Assembly: GCA_040768925.1 (NCBI GenBank)
Contig: JAXGLZ010000003.1
Location: 1 to 64,000, forward strand
Direction of reading: 5' to 3'
DNA from: CALNBC01 sp040768925
Lineage (GTDB): Bacteria > Bacillota > Clostridia > Christensenellales > CALWSW01
DNA length: 64,000 nucleotides
This document shows positions 9,258-18,227 of this stretch, in pieces. The position numbers and the translations under genes were made by a program. The notes below the pieces were generated by a model. It was not told where the DNA came from. It searched no databases and saw only the letters and a program-made list of their open reading frames with translations. The stretch's first letter is position 1, and each line of letters begins with the position of its first letter.

Positions 9258-10478
9258 CTATTGCTTTACCCGCACCTCTCCGCTGATTAACTTGGGCAGA
9301 AGCGTGTCACGAAGTTTTTGCAGGCTTCTAATCTGTTTAGCGTTTTCGAAAATTTTGTTAACCAGTGGTTCAGCTAACATCTCAAAGGCATGAATGAGGC
9401 CCGATGGTGGTAAAACAACCTCGAAAGCATTCATAGCCTGCTGATTAAGTCCCGGTTGGGCAGAGTTAGAGTTCAACTGAGCAAGTTCTTCCTCTTGTAA
9501 CAAAAAGTATAGAAACATCTGCCCAATCCTCTCGTTCGCCCTCAATATAAAAACGTGTTCATTTACAGCAAACTCAGAAAACGGAAATCCATTCCCAAAC
9601 ATTCCTTTTCTACCCACGTATGCACCGTCTTTGTATATCAGCACATCATGGCTCTTTACAACGCCACGGCGCATATTGTCAAAGAATCCTCTCGTCACAT
9701 ATTTTGTCTTTGAGAAATCATAAACACCTAAACCATTTACACTCTCAGCACCAATGCTAGGCACCCCGTCAATCAAGTTTGGGTCAATGCCTCCCTTGGG
9801 GCGGCTTCCTGATTCGATGGTTTCAAGAACGCGCTCAAGCCGGACAACATCCCAGTCATTGCTCGCTCCAACGATGAATTTTTGCCGAAAGTTAATTTCT
9901 ATCTTTGCCTCAAGAGTAGCGTTCTGTCGTTTCAAAAGGTCAATCTTGGCATCAAGCGACAGAAGGACTTCCGCAACAGCTTCCTGTTCATCGATGCAGG
10001 GTAGTGAAATCTGTAGCCCTTCTATTTGACCCGCTGAGATATTTGCCTGATTCGCACTTCCACCTGCGGACAAAGCCAATCCATAGTTGGTCTCGTCCCA
10101 TTTCAGAAAATAGAACAAAAAATCCTCGTTTAGCTTGCTCTTATCCTTACTAAAGACTTTTCCTACACGTTGATTTATGTAGGCAACATCGTCCGTTGAG
10201 TATCTCGTAACTTTCCCAACCATTGAAGACGGTTGGTGAACATGCGACCCCGTCATGGCTATGAGAATATCCCCCCGGCTTGCCCGAAACCTCGTAGCGG
10301 TATCAGCAACCTGACGAGATATATACTGGCATCCAGCCATATCCAAGGTGCCGCTGGCGACATTTTTTATTTTGATGACTGGGTAATCGCCGGTATTGCC
10401 AAAGTCGCCTGACTTAAAGGCGTACCCTCCCAGTACTTTTGCGAAATCACCCAAAGCGCAATCTTGCCACTCACTCAT
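9258..10478 (-). CDS. hsdS: Type I restriction enzyme, S (specificity) subunit
   Basis: HsdS sets the DNA target of both methylation and restriction. The 406-residue product has the expected two target-recognition domains. The first begins WQDCALGDFAKVLGG and ends near residue 185, followed by a long helical spacer (LLSLDAKIDLLKRQNATLEAKIE). The second begins WDVVRLERVLETIESGSRPKGG and ends with a helix running to LRDTLLPKLISGEVRV, the usual HsdS C-terminus. I place the start at 10478 (MSEWQDC), where GGAG precedes the ATG and the start overlaps the hsdM stop by 8 bases. The recognition sequence cannot be read from the protein. Confidence 0.94.
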   Translation of the reverse strand: MSEWQDCALGDFAKVLGGYAFKSGDFGNTGDYPVIKIKNVASGTLDMAGCQYISRQVADTATRFRASRGDILIAMTGSHVHQPSSMVGKVTRYSTDDVAYINQRVGKVFSKDKSKLNEDFLFYFLKWDETNYGLALSAGGSANQANISAGQIEGLQISLPCIDEQEAVAEVLLSLDAKIDLLKRQNATLEAKIEINFRQKFIVGASNDWDVVRLERVLETIESGSRPKGGIDPNLIDGVPSIGAESVNGLGVYDFSKTKYVTRGFFDNMRRGVVKSHDVLIYKDGAYVGRKGMFGNGFPFSEFAVNEHVFILRANERIGQMFLYFLLQEEELAQLNSNSAQPGLNQQAMNAFEVVLPPSGLIHAFEMLAEPLVNKIFENAKQIRSLQKLRDTLLPKLISGEVRVKQ

Positions 10479-12066
10479 CAGCTCCAACCTCCACTTTCGC
10501 AAGGTTCTCCTTTATGCGCTCATCGAGAACTAAGCCCTCTGCCATCTGTGCTACCAGTTCAGCAGTCAGGGTTTGTATCCGTTCGGCGAAATCAAAGTCA
10601 TCCTCTTCATCAGGTAGTCCTATATAACGGCCGGGGGTGAGAATGTATCCAAGAGCGGCAACATCATCTATGCTTGCCGACTTGCAAAACCCCGGCACAT
10701 CCTCGTAGTCCTCGTTCACCTTCCAACGGTGGTAAATACTCGCAATCTCCGCGATGTCTTCAGGCGAGAACTCGCGAGTTTTACGGCTAATAAGGCCACC
10801 AATGTTTCTTGCGTCAATAAATAGAATTTTGTCTCGACGCGGATGGCTCGTGTCGTTTTCTTTTGTACGGGAAAGAAACCACAGGCAAGCAGGTATTTGA
10901 GTATTCAAAAACAGCTTGTTTGGAAGGCTTACAATACAATCAACCAATCGAGCCTCAATGAGCGCCTTGCGAATATCGCCTTCACCGCTTTGCTTTGACG
11001 ACAGCGAGCCCTTGGCCAACACAAACCCTGCTGTGCCTTTTGGGTTTAAGTGGTAGATAAAATGTTGAATCCATGCAAAGTTAGCATTTCCTGTGGGCGG
11101 TGGCGTTTCGCGGCTATACTGCCAACGTCCATCCGTGCGGAGCAGTTCTCCACTCCAATCGCTATCGTTGAAGGGCGGATTGGCAATAACATAATCCGCT
11201 TTCAGGTCAGGATGAGCGTCATTAAGGAATGACCCCTCGTTGTTCCACTTCACGTTCGAAGAGTCAATGCCACGCAAGGCAAGGTTCATCTTACACAGCC
11301 GCCAAGTGGTCTGGTTACTTTCCTGCCCATAAACAGACACAACTTTGTCAAAGAGCTTATCTATTTCTTTTGCCTTACCATTATACCGGTCAGCATGGGC
11401 TTCTATAAATTTTTCGCTTTGTACAAACATTCCACCGGAGCCACAGCAGGGATCAAGTACACGACCTTCATAGGGTTCAAGCATCTCAACGAGCAATTGA
11501 ACCACACAGCGTGGCGTATAGAACTGGCCGCCCTTTTTGCCTTCAGCAAGGGCAAACTGGCCGAGGAAGTATTCGTAAACCCTACCCAGTACGTCGTTGG
11601 AACGGGATACACTGTCGCCAAGGGCAATGGTACTGATAATGTCTATCAGTCCACCGAGGGACTGCTTATCCAGCTTCTCCTTTGCGTATTCTTTCGGCAG
11701 AACGCCTTTGAGAGAAGGGTTGTCCTTCTCGATAGCATCCATTGCGTCGTCTACGTCTTTGCCGATGGTGGCGAGTTTCGCCCTGCCTTGCAGATAATCC
11801 CAACGGGCTTGCGGCGGCACATAGAAGACGTTTTCTGCTCGATACTCGTAGGGGTCATTCGGATCGGCACCTGCATAATCGTCTTCGCCAGCCTCCAACT
11901 TGTGATATAATTCGTAGAAATTGTCCGAGATGTATTTCAGGAATATAAGCCCAAGAACGATGTGCTTATACTCCGCAGCGTCCATATTTTTACGTAGCTT
12001 GTCCGCAGCAGCCCAAAGCACCTGCTCGACGGGTTGCTCTTTTACTTCTTTCTTAGCCCTCGCCAT
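10471..12066 (-). CDS. hsdM: Type I DNA adenine methyltransferase, M subunit
   Basis: HsdM is the N6-adenine methyltransferase subunit that protects the host DNA. The N-terminal helical domain (VLWAAADKLRKNMDAAEYKHI) is followed by the FYTP motif (GGQFYTP), S-adenosylmethionine motif I (DPCCGSGGMF) and catalytic motif IV NPPF (ANPPFNDSDW). Length is 531 residues, normal for the family. The ATG at 12066 (MARAKKE) follows GGAGGAG; an upstream in-frame ATG at 12120 would lie within the preceding HTH gene. The start overlaps that gene by 14 bases and the stop overlaps hsdS, so M and S are translationally coupled. Confidence 0.96.
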   Translation of the reverse strand: MARAKKEVKEQPVEQVLWAAADKLRKNMDAAEYKHIVLGLIFLKYISDNFYELYHKLEAGEDDYAGADPNDPYEYRAENVFYVPPQARWDYLQGRAKLATIGKDVDDAMDAIEKDNPSLKGVLPKEYAKEKLDKQSLGGLIDIISTIALGDSVSRSNDVLGRVYEYFLGQFALAEGKKGGQFYTPRCVVQLLVEMLEPYEGRVLDPCCGSGGMFVQSEKFIEAHADRYNGKAKEIDKLFDKVVSVYGQESNQTTWRLCKMNLALRGIDSSNVKWNNEGSFLNDAHPDLKADYVIANPPFNDSDWSGELLRTDGRWQYSRETPPPTGNANFAWIQHFIYHLNPKGTAGFVLAKGSLSSKQSGEGDIRKALIEARLVDCIVSLPNKLFLNTQIPACLWFLSRTKENDTSHPRRDKILFIDARNIGGLISRKTREFSPEDIAEIASIYHRWKVNEDYEDVPGFCKSASIDDVAALGYILTPGRYIGLPDEEDDFDFAERIQTLTAELVAQMAEGLVLDERIKENLAKVEVGADE

Positions 12067-12292
12067 TGTTCTCCTCCTCCGTTTGTTTATCTTTATGTTC
12101 GCTGCGGTCTTCCGCTCCACCGGAGCGAATCCATTCGTCTATTTCAGAAAATTTGAACTTCCATACCCGCCCGACTTTGTGCGCGGGCATATTCCGATGG
12201 GCTATCCATCGCAGCACTGATTCCCGGCTTACATCTAGATAATCTAATAATTCATTCATAGAAGCCCATTTTTCAATATCATGCCGTTGCAT
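12053..12292 (-). CDS. Small helix-turn-helix (excisionase-type) DNA-binding protein
   Basis: A 79-residue protein with an excisionase/MerR-like helix-turn-helix: WASMNELLDYLDVSRESVLRWI, then the basic wing HKVGRVWKFKFSEIDEWI. Proteins of this kind are common as the first gene of type I R-M operons on mobile elements, where they probably regulate the operon or help excision. GGAGG lies 7 bases before the ATG at 12292; an earlier in-frame ATG at 12388 is inside the upstream gene and is less likely. The C-terminus is strongly charged. It overlaps hsdM by 14 bases. Target site and function are unverified. Confidence 0.85.
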   Translation of the reverse strand: MQRHDIEKWASMNELLDYLDVSRESVLRWIAHRNMPAHKVGRVWKFKFSEIDEWIRSGGAEDRSEHKDKQTEEENNGEG

Positions 12293-12327
12293 TATCAAAC
12301 CTCCGTTTTCTGACTTTTTGTCAGACT

Positions 12328-13221
12328 TCATTTCGTCCACCCCACAGTGACTGGCAGGCGTAACTCCGCTCGTTTGTCGGGAAAGCATAGCCGACCTTCG
12401 CAGTCTTTCATCTCCATAATGATTTCGTGAGTTCCTTCTATGTGTCTTGCTTCAACATTTACAGTAATCGTGACCTCGCCACCCGGCGGGGTCTTTTTTA
12501 TTTCAATTCGGTTGATCTCCGGATTCAGTTTCAGAGGCGTTTCACCGATATTGACAAAATCCATATACCGCCCGTCCCAAATCGCCACGCCACAGTTCTT
12601 TATAACCCAGTGATGGGTGAAGGTATCGTAAAACTTCACCTTGTGAGGTTGGGCGGGTGCTTGTCTCACCAAGCGGAAATCATCTCCGGCGCAAATTGGG
12701 ACAACTATGCTTTCCACTTCATCCGTTTCAGTCGTCTCTTCTGGCAGATTCATCAGCCGATCAGTCACAAAATCGGCGACGAAGGTATTCAACGCGCTGT
12801 CTGCTCCCGACCTCGCAAACTCTATGAACATCCCGAAGACACCCTCAAAAACCAATGCCCTGCTTGTATCTTCGGATACGTCGAAGTCGTTGCATAGCCC
12901 CTTGAAGTTCTCAACCGACACGTAGGCTTCGCAGTAGGAGATAAAGGCAGACTTATCTGCGTTCTCTTTGATGTGCTTTTTTATCGGCCTCGTTAAGCCC
13001 TTATACCTATCAGTGTTGCCGAAGAGCCGTTTCCGGCTCGTAGCGTCGCTACCACTAAGACCTGCAGGAAGAAATCCACTAAAAGCATAGTCACTCGGTC
13101 GATTTGAGTTGACGGGGTCGGTCTCGCCGCATAGAGCGGAGATGATTTCAAGCACGAACTGCCCTTGGTTAGAGCAAGGGAAACGCTCGTACAGCTTATT
13201 CAAGAATTCACAGAAGCGCAT
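12328..13221 (-). CDS. Protein with C-terminal NBR1-like (FW) Ig domain, first gene of the defence operon
   Basis: A 297-residue protein. The N-terminal two thirds are helical with no family I can name; FCEFLNKLYERFP and IKKHIKENADKSAFISYCEAY are typical stretches. The C-terminal 100 residues resemble the Ig-like domain of NBR1: THHWVIKNCGVAIWDGRYM, then TPPGGEVTITV and a GTHEI strand. Bacterial FW-type domains occur in proteins of varied role and suggest a protein- or ligand-binding module. The start at 13221 has AAGGAG 6 bases upstream. It is the promoter-proximal gene of the island, with the promoter at 13,396-13,424 and a leader of about 165 bases, and lies 35 bases before the HTH gene. 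It may be a regulator or an extra defence factor; this is not shown. Confidence 0.7.
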   Translation of the reverse strand: MRFCEFLNKLYERFPCSNQGQFVLEIISALCGETDPVNSNRPSDYAFSGFLPAGLSGSDATSRKRLFGNTDRYKGLTRPIKKHIKENADKSAFISYCEAYVSVENFKGLCNDFDVSEDTSRALVFEGVFGMFIEFARSGADSALNTFVADFVTDRLMNLPEETTETDEVESIVVPICAGDDFRLVRQAPAQPHKVKFYDTFTHHWVIKNCGVAIWDGRYMDFVNIGETPLKLNPEINRIEIKKTPPGGEVTITVNVEARHIEGTHEIIMEMKDCEGRLCFPDKRAELRLPVTVGWTK

Positions 13222-13395
13222 CCCGTTCTCCTTCCCGTTTAGCATCCTCAAAAAGTCACTAAAGAGTCACCTTTGTCCTGTAAAAGGCCACCTTATGCGC
13301 TCCTGATTCCTTGAACGAGCCACCGTATTATTAAATCAGACGGTAGTTATACGACGCCGTAGAACGACGAGAAGCGGCAAGGCAGACTCCAATAC

Positions 13396-13424
13396 ATTAT
13401 AAAGCATTGAGATATGTTTGTCAA
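13396..13424 (-). promoter_or_regulatory. Sigma-A promoter of the defence operon
   Basis: Read on the minus strand, TTGACA (13424-13419) and TATAAT (13401-13396) are both perfect consensus hexamers separated by 17 bases. Transcription would start near 13389 and run left into the FW-domain gene, HTH, hsdM/S/R, TIR-hamA, hamB and the DUF4062-like gene, all on this strand with gaps of 40 bases or fewer. The stretch 13222-13390 is a leader without an evident gene. Confidence 0.8.
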
Positions 13425-13498
13425 TATCTATGCTACGTCGTTTGGCATTAAGACGCAATAAGCCACAACGAAATTCGCAAGAGAAAGGAGGAAACCCC

Positions 13499-13657
13499 AT
13501 GAGCGAAGTTACAAACCTTGACCACAAGCGGGTTTGCGACGTTAGCACCGATTCGCGTGTTATCGAGATACGCAGGAAAGACTGCGTGACCCGAATCACC
13601 GCAAACTCTGACGGCACGTTAAATATCACCCACGAGCGCGTAAAACAAGCGGTCTGA
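13499..13657 (+). CDS. Small mobile-element ORF, 52 residues
   Basis: The ATG at 13499 follows GAAAGGAGG at a good distance, which decides against an upstream in-frame ATG at 13418. The product begins MSEVTNLDHKRV and contains an IEIRRKDCVTRI strand pattern; it has no membrane segment. I do not recognise a named family. Its place, divergent from the defence operon and next to recombinase genes, suggests element-borne cargo. The stop is followed 28 bases later by the structured segment at 13,686. Confidence 0.6.
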   Translation: MSEVTNLDHKRVCDVSTDSRVIEIRRKDCVTRITANSDGTLNITHERVKQAV

Positions 13658-13685
13658 CAGCAATTCCAATAATAACTTAATAACC

Positions 13686-13788
13686 GAAATCCGCCAGAAC
13701 GCAAGACGGCAGCGCGGAACTCTCTGAAATGAGGGTTCACCTGCCGTCTTGCTTCGTTTATGCGGATTCAACGGCTCTGGCGGATTTC
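13686..13788 (+). ncRNA. Highly structured RNA element of unknown class
   Basis: Three nested perfect or near-perfect helices can be read. The outer stem pairs 13686-13698 (GAAATCCGCCAGA) with 13776-13788 (TCTGGCGGATTTC), 13 base pairs. The middle stem pairs 13701-13712 (GCAAGACGGCAG) with 13741-13752 (CTGCCGTCTTGC), 12 base pairs. Inside it, GAACTCT pairs with AGGGTTC through one G-T wobble. A 23-base asymmetric bulge (13753-13775) lies on the 3' side. It sits between two small ORFs and ends 30 bases before the next start. It could be a cis-regulatory leader, a small RNA, or a DNA-level site such as a recombination or transfer signal. No known RNA family was recognised, and the strand is assumed from the flanking genes. 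Confidence 0.6.
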
Positions 13789-13818
13789 AGAAGTCTGAAA
13801 ACCAAAGGAGCCAATTTT

Positions 13819-14079
13819 ATGAGTAAAAACAAGTCTTTCAAACTCACCCCCATTCCTCATCGCGCCAAAAACGGCGAGCCGATGGCGTACTACATCCTAT
13901 CGGAGGACGGCGAACAGGAATCCAAAGTAACACGGGCAGAGTGCCTTTCCCGCACCGAAGAACCCGAAAACCCATTCCCGCAGCGGTGGTTCGTAGATGA
14001 GGAATCCGGCCTTGTCCTCCGCTTGCCTCGAAACAAAATGGGTGAAGACCTCGCCCGCTATAATATGCGTTCTATATGA
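13819..14079 (+). CDS. Element-borne ORF, probably truncated at its C-terminus
   Basis: An 86-residue product starting at the ATG at 13819, with GGAG 8 bases upstream. Visible features are an N-terminal basic segment, EPMAYYIL, a charged middle, NPFPQRWFVDEESGLVLRLPRN and KMGEDLARYNM. The RLPRN...GEDLARxNM segment resembles the N-terminal part of longer proteins carried by clostridial integrative elements, which to my recollection continue well past this point; here the frame ends three codons later. Its stop overlaps the start of the GH18 fragment, consistent with a recombination junction cutting both genes. Function unknown. Confidence 0.55.
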   Translation: MSKNKSFKLTPIPHRAKNGEPMAYYILSEDGEQESKVTRAECLSRTEEPENPFPQRWFVDEESGLVLRLPRNKMGEDLARYNMRSI

Positions 14080-16076
14080 CGGGCGTCCAAGGCTCAGTCG
14101 GCGGCGAGAACTGGTGCGTCTATGCCGATCTCGATGCTTACTGTGACACGGCAGCAATTATGTCATACGGTATGGCCTGGGCAGGCAGCGCACCGGGTCC
14201 TGTCTCTCCACGGGACTGGCTTGTCGGTGTTTATGATTATGCCGCCAGAGTAATGAATCCGCAAAAGATCTATATGGGTTTACCGGGTTACGGTTGGGAG
14301 TGGCAGATATATACAAACCCTGCCGACCTCGGCCAGACGTATCGTGGCGTGTCGCTTACCTATTACGCCGCCAAAATATGGGCGGAGGGCGGCTATAACT
14401 TCACGGGTAATGCACCTCCGCAACCGATGATACCGTGGCTTGCCTACTGGGACGATTACGACCAAGTGCCGTATATGCTCCCTCAAGTCTACGATTATGC
14501 TGAGGGTGGCGATGCAACCAGCCGAGAAGCTCCAATAATCGGGGAAACATACAACCGCCGTCGATACTTAACTTGCTACGGCAAAACACAAAAGGCAGAG
14601 TTTGGCACAATCTATATTGACCGTGACGGAGAGCCGGATAGTTACACAGAGGGCGTGGTGATCGGCAACGGCATGATTACGCTATCATCCGAAACGGGTA
14701 CAGCGACCTACGATTTTACCGTTCCGCAATCGGGAATTTATGATGTCGCTGTCCGTATCTGCTATCCGTATTGGGATAAGAACGGTATCAACATCTCCCT
14801 TGACGGTTCCCCGGTCGGCTTTTACGAAAACCGCCTATGGTGGCCGTATTGGAGAAGCACCTTCTGGGCGATTCTTGCCAAAGGACGCAGCATGTCGGCA
14901 GGAGAACATACCATCACCGTTGATGGCGGTGTGGTGGGCGCGCAGTTATATGGCTTTCGTCTTTGCTCATCGTTTTCTGAACAGCCCTCGGCAGGTTCGG
15001 CTACCTTTGAACTCTCTCCTCGTAGCTTCAAGGACGTGAACGGGAATATGGCTGTGCCGGACAAAGGCTTCAAGCTGACCACCGAGATTCTGCGGCGAAA
15101 ACCCGACTCGGCTCTGGTGTGGTATGAGGACTTCCGAGATCCCATCACGCTGCAAAGCACTTACTGGACTACACTTTCAGGCAGTTGGGCAGTCTGGCGA
15201 AGCGATGAATATGCGTCCGGCAGGGTTTATTCACAGTTGGAAGGTAGTGGCCAGCTTGCCTGGAGATATGACGGTTTCTCCGACGTTCACCTTCGAGCAC
15301 GGCTTGCCTTCCCTCACAACGGGAGCGGGCGCGCCGGGGTATTTATCGGCGACATCTTCTGTTGTATCAACATCGACACTGAGCGAGTGGAACTCTATCA
15401 AGGCTCTATTTTGCTCGACAGTTATGGTGCAGCTTACGCTAAAACACCTGCCACCGACATCCGCACAAACCCCAATATGTATCTCATTGAAATGAGGAAA
15501 CGCGGCAACCGTGTGAGGGTCTATTCCGGTAACAGTAACACCCTCCGCTTCACAGCCACGGTATCACCAGCAAGTGGTTATTGCGGCATTCAGTCGGATA
15601 ATGAAATCAAGTGTGAACTTCTGCGTTTAGGCGATGCCTGGACTTACGAGCCGTATGAAGCCTTTGATGTGACGATGCCAAACGGTACTACCGAAAACTA
15701 CGGCAGGATCGCCCGGAGTAGCGTGACATGGGACAGTGAATTCGAGGTATTCACGCTTACCTCAGATGTGGAGGAATCTGCTACCCGAAGCGAGGATATC
15801 TCTATGGACTATGACTTCGTGCATTCAGCAATGCTATACATTCCATGCAACGCTGACTACACGGCAAAATTTACGCCACGTGACATCAACGTCTGGTGTT
15901 CGAGGGTATTCCTCGGTGATGGGGATGGTTTTGGAATTGTCTACTACCAAGACGTGGACTCGATTGTCTACTGGGCAAATGAAGCGGCATACCGATGGCG
16001 GTTGCGTGGTTTTGCCCTATGGTCACTCGGTCAGGAAGACTTGCGGCTTTGGGAGGCACTCCCAAAACAGAGTTAA
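14076..16076 (+). pseudogene. 5'-truncated phage-type GH18 (chitinase-fold) tail/lysis protein
   Basis: A 666-codon frame that begins in the middle of a GH18 TIM barrel. Residues 18-70 (YADLDAYCDTAAIMSYG, then QKIYMGLPGYGWEW) correspond to late barrel strands, and residues 640-660 (LRGFALWSLGQEDLRLWE) to the last strand. Between them is a large insertion of beta-sandwich, carbohydrate-binding character with jelly-roll-like strands. The catalytic DxxDxDxE strand, which should lie upstream of the MSYG strand, is absent. There is no ribosome-binding site before the nominal ATG at 14076, which overlaps the preceding stop as ATGA. Similar proteins occur in clostridial prophage tail modules. It is most likely a remnant left by deletion; a translated fragment cannot be excluded because the frame is intact for 2 kb. 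Confidence 0.72.
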
Positions 16077-16102
16077 AGAATAATCATTCATATTGGCATT
16101 CG

Positions 16103-16129
16103 CGCCTGCATATTCAGCAGGCGTTTTTT
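16103..16129 (+). terminator. Intrinsic terminator after the GH18 remnant
   Basis: CGCCTGC (16103-16109) and GCAGGCG (16117-16123) form a 7-bp GC-rich stem with a 7-base loop, followed by six T residues. It separates the remnant from the recombinase genes. Confidence 0.85.
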
Positions 16130-16181
16130 ATGCGAAAAAACAGGAGGTAAAACGACCCTAAAGGAAAGGTTGGTGAGATAA

Positions 16182-16613
16182 ATGAGCCACACACCATTCG
16201 GCTACCGCATTGAGAACGGAAAAGCCGTAATTGATAAAGACGCTGCAGGGCAGATAAAGACTTTGTTTCATTCCTATTTGTCCGGCGATTCATTGGCCAC
16301 CGCTGCAAAGAAGGCGGGCATCACTGCCTTCCACGCGGGAATCGGCAGGATGCTTCGAAACGCCCGTTATCTTGGTGATGAGTATTATCCGGCGATTATT
16401 GACCCGGACACTTTTGAAGCTGCTGAAGCAGAACGTATCAGACGGGTTGAGGAGCTCGGTCGTATTTATGAACCAAAAGAAGAAAAACAGGTCATCTTTC
16501 CTACCGCCTTCTGCATCAACGAAGGTACAGAGCAGTTTGACGACCCATTTGGGCAGGCGGAATACGCCTACAGTTTAATCGAAATGGAGGTGAACGAGAA
16601 TGGCAGTCAGTAA
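16182..16613 (+). CDS. Recombinase-domain accessory protein paired with serine recombinase
   Basis: A 143-residue protein beginning MSHTPFGYRIENGKAVIDKDAAGQIKTLF, which matches the start of the Pfam 'Recombinase' domain of large serine recombinases but lacks the catalytic resolvase domain. The middle segment RMLRNARYLGDEYYPAIIDPDTFEAAEAE is the usual domain continuation. Stand-alone proteins of this form sit directly upstream of the catalytic recombinase in many clostridial elements, and are thought to assist integration or excision. The gene overlaps the next start by 14 bases. A TGGTGAG lies close to the ATG. Confidence 0.8.
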   Translation: MSHTPFGYRIENGKAVIDKDAAGQIKTLFHSYLSGDSLATAAKKAGITAFHAGIGRMLRNARYLGDEYYPAIIDPDTFEAAEAERIRRVEELGRIYEPKEEKQVIFPTAFCINEGTEQFDDPFGQAEYAYSLIEMEVNENGSQ

Positions 16614-18177
16614 AAATGTTACCGTGCTTCCGGCAAGGAAGCATACCACAGGACAAAACAAGGATGAAGAAAAGCCAAAGCTCCGGGTAGCAGCATACTG
16701 CCGCGTTTCCACCGACAGTGACGAGCAGGCCACCAGCTACGAAACACAGATAGAGCATTACACATCGTATATCAACGGCCATCCGGACTGGACGCTCGCC
16801 GGGATATTTGCAGATGACGGTATCACAGGCACCAGCACCAAAAAGCGTGAGGAATTCAACCGCATGGTTGATGAGTGCATGGCAGGCAACATTGATATGG
16901 TTATCACCAAGTCCATCAGTCGATTTGCCCGGAACACGCTGGACTGCCTAAAATTCATTAGGCAGCTAAAGGAAAAAAGCATTCCCGTTTATTTTGAAAA
17001 AGAGAACATCAACACCATGGACTCCAAGGGCGAAGTCCTGCTCACGATTATGGCCTCGCTTGCCCAACAGGAAAGCCAATCGCTGAGCCAGAATGTGAAG
17101 CTGGGTCTGCAATACCGCTACCAGCAGGGTGAAATCCAAATAAACTGCGCTCGGTTCCTCGGTTACACCAAGGATGAGAATAAGCATTTGGTGATTGTGC
17201 CAGAGGAAGCTGAAATTGTAAAACGCATCTACCGGGAATACCTCGAAGGTGCCAGTATGTTGAAAATTGCCCGTGGTTTGGAGGCTGACGTTATCCTGAA
17301 CGGAGCGGGCAAGGAACGCTGGCACACCAGCAATATTAACCAGATTTTGCGGAATGAAAAATATATCGGCGATGCCCTCTTGCAGAAAACATATACGGTT
17401 GACTTTCTCACAAAAAAGCGGGTCAAGAACAACGGTATCGTTCCGCAGTATTATGTAGAAAATAGCCATGAAGCCATTATCCCGCGTGAAATCTTCATGC
17501 AGGTACAAGAAGAGCTTATTCGCCGCCGTATCGTCCATACCAGCCCGAATGGGAAGAACAGAACCTTCAGCAGCAACCACTGTTTTTCAAATATAATTAT
17601 CTGCGGGGGCTGTGGCGAATTTTTCCGCAGGATACATTGGAACAACCGGGGTAAAAAATCGATTGTCTGGCGGTGCATCAGTAGGCTCGAAAACACCGGC
17701 CAATTCTGCGATGCCCGGACGGTACTTGAAAGTACCATCGAGCAGGTACTGGTCACCGCCATTAACAACACGCTCGGCGAGAAGGACACTTTTCTATCCA
17801 CACTAAAGGAAAACATTTCCACCGTCTTAACCCGTGAAAACGACCAGACCTTAGCGGATATCGATAAACGGCTGGAAGAACTGCAAATGCAGCTTTTGAA
17901 ACTTGCCAGTTCCAATGCGGATTATGAAAAGGTTGGCGATGAAATTTACCGCCTGCGTGACCAGAAGCAAAAATTGCAAGTTGAAAATGCCAACCGAGAC
18001 GAAATGAAACAGCGCATGGCAGATATGACCACATTCTTAAAGAAGCAACCCACCGCCCTGACCGAATACGACGAGCAACTTGTCCGGCGGCTGATTGAGA
18101 AGGTTACGGTTTGCGAGGACAAATTCACTGTGGAATTCAAGTCCGGTGTGGTGGTGGATATTGAGGAATTAGGTTGA
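16600..18177 (+). CDS. Large serine recombinase (site-specific integrase)
   Basis: A 525-residue serine integrase. The N-terminal catalytic domain reads AAYCRVSTD with the nucleophilic serine, followed by SYETQIEHY, FADDGITGTSTKKREEFNRM, ITKSISRFARNTLD and SLAQQES. The Recombinase domain (about 175-290) and the zinc-ribbon motif CGGCGEFFRRIHW...VWRCISRLENTGQFCDAR follow, and then a long coiled coil (about 400-480). Such enzymes integrate and excise phages and mobilisable elements between short attP/attB sites usually close to the gene. Here the gene lies at the right side of the accessory region, after the defence island, and is the likely mover of that island. Confidence 0.93.
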   Translation: MAVSKNVTVLPARKHTTGQNKDEEKPKLRVAAYCRVSTDSDEQATSYETQIEHYTSYINGHPDWTLAGIFADDGITGTSTKKREEFNRMVDECMAGNIDMVITKSISRFARNTLDCLKFIRQLKEKSIPVYFEKENINTMDSKGEVLLTIMASLAQQESQSLSQNVKLGLQYRYQQGEIQINCARFLGYTKDENKHLVIVPEEAEIVKRIYREYLEGASMLKIARGLEADVILNGAGKERWHTSNINQILRNEKYIGDALLQKTYTVDFLTKKRVKNNGIVPQYYVENSHEAIIPREIFMQVQEELIRRRIVHTSPNGKNRTFSSNHCFSNIIICGGCGEFFRRIHWNNRGKKSIVWRCISRLENTGQFCDARTVLESTIEQVLVTAINNTLGEKDTFLSTLKENISTVLTRENDQTLADIDKRLEELQMQLLKLASSNADYEKVGDEIYRLRDQKQKLQVENANRDEMKQRMADMTTFLKKQPTALTEYDEQLVRRLIEKVTVCEDKFTVEFKSGVVVDIEELG

Positions 18178-18227
18178 AAATAAGCAAGGCGCTCTACGAA
18201 TCATAACGTAGGGTGCCTTGCTTATTT
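18178..18227. terminator. Long bidirectional hairpin between convergent genes
   Basis: Positions 18178-18198 pair with 18207-18227 over 21 base pairs with two G-T wobbles and an 8-base loop. The ends are AAATAAGCAAGGC and GCCTTGCTTATTT, so both strands finish in T-rich tails. It lies between the stop of the serine recombinase and the convergent caspase-family gene and most simply terminates both. Confidence 0.78.
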
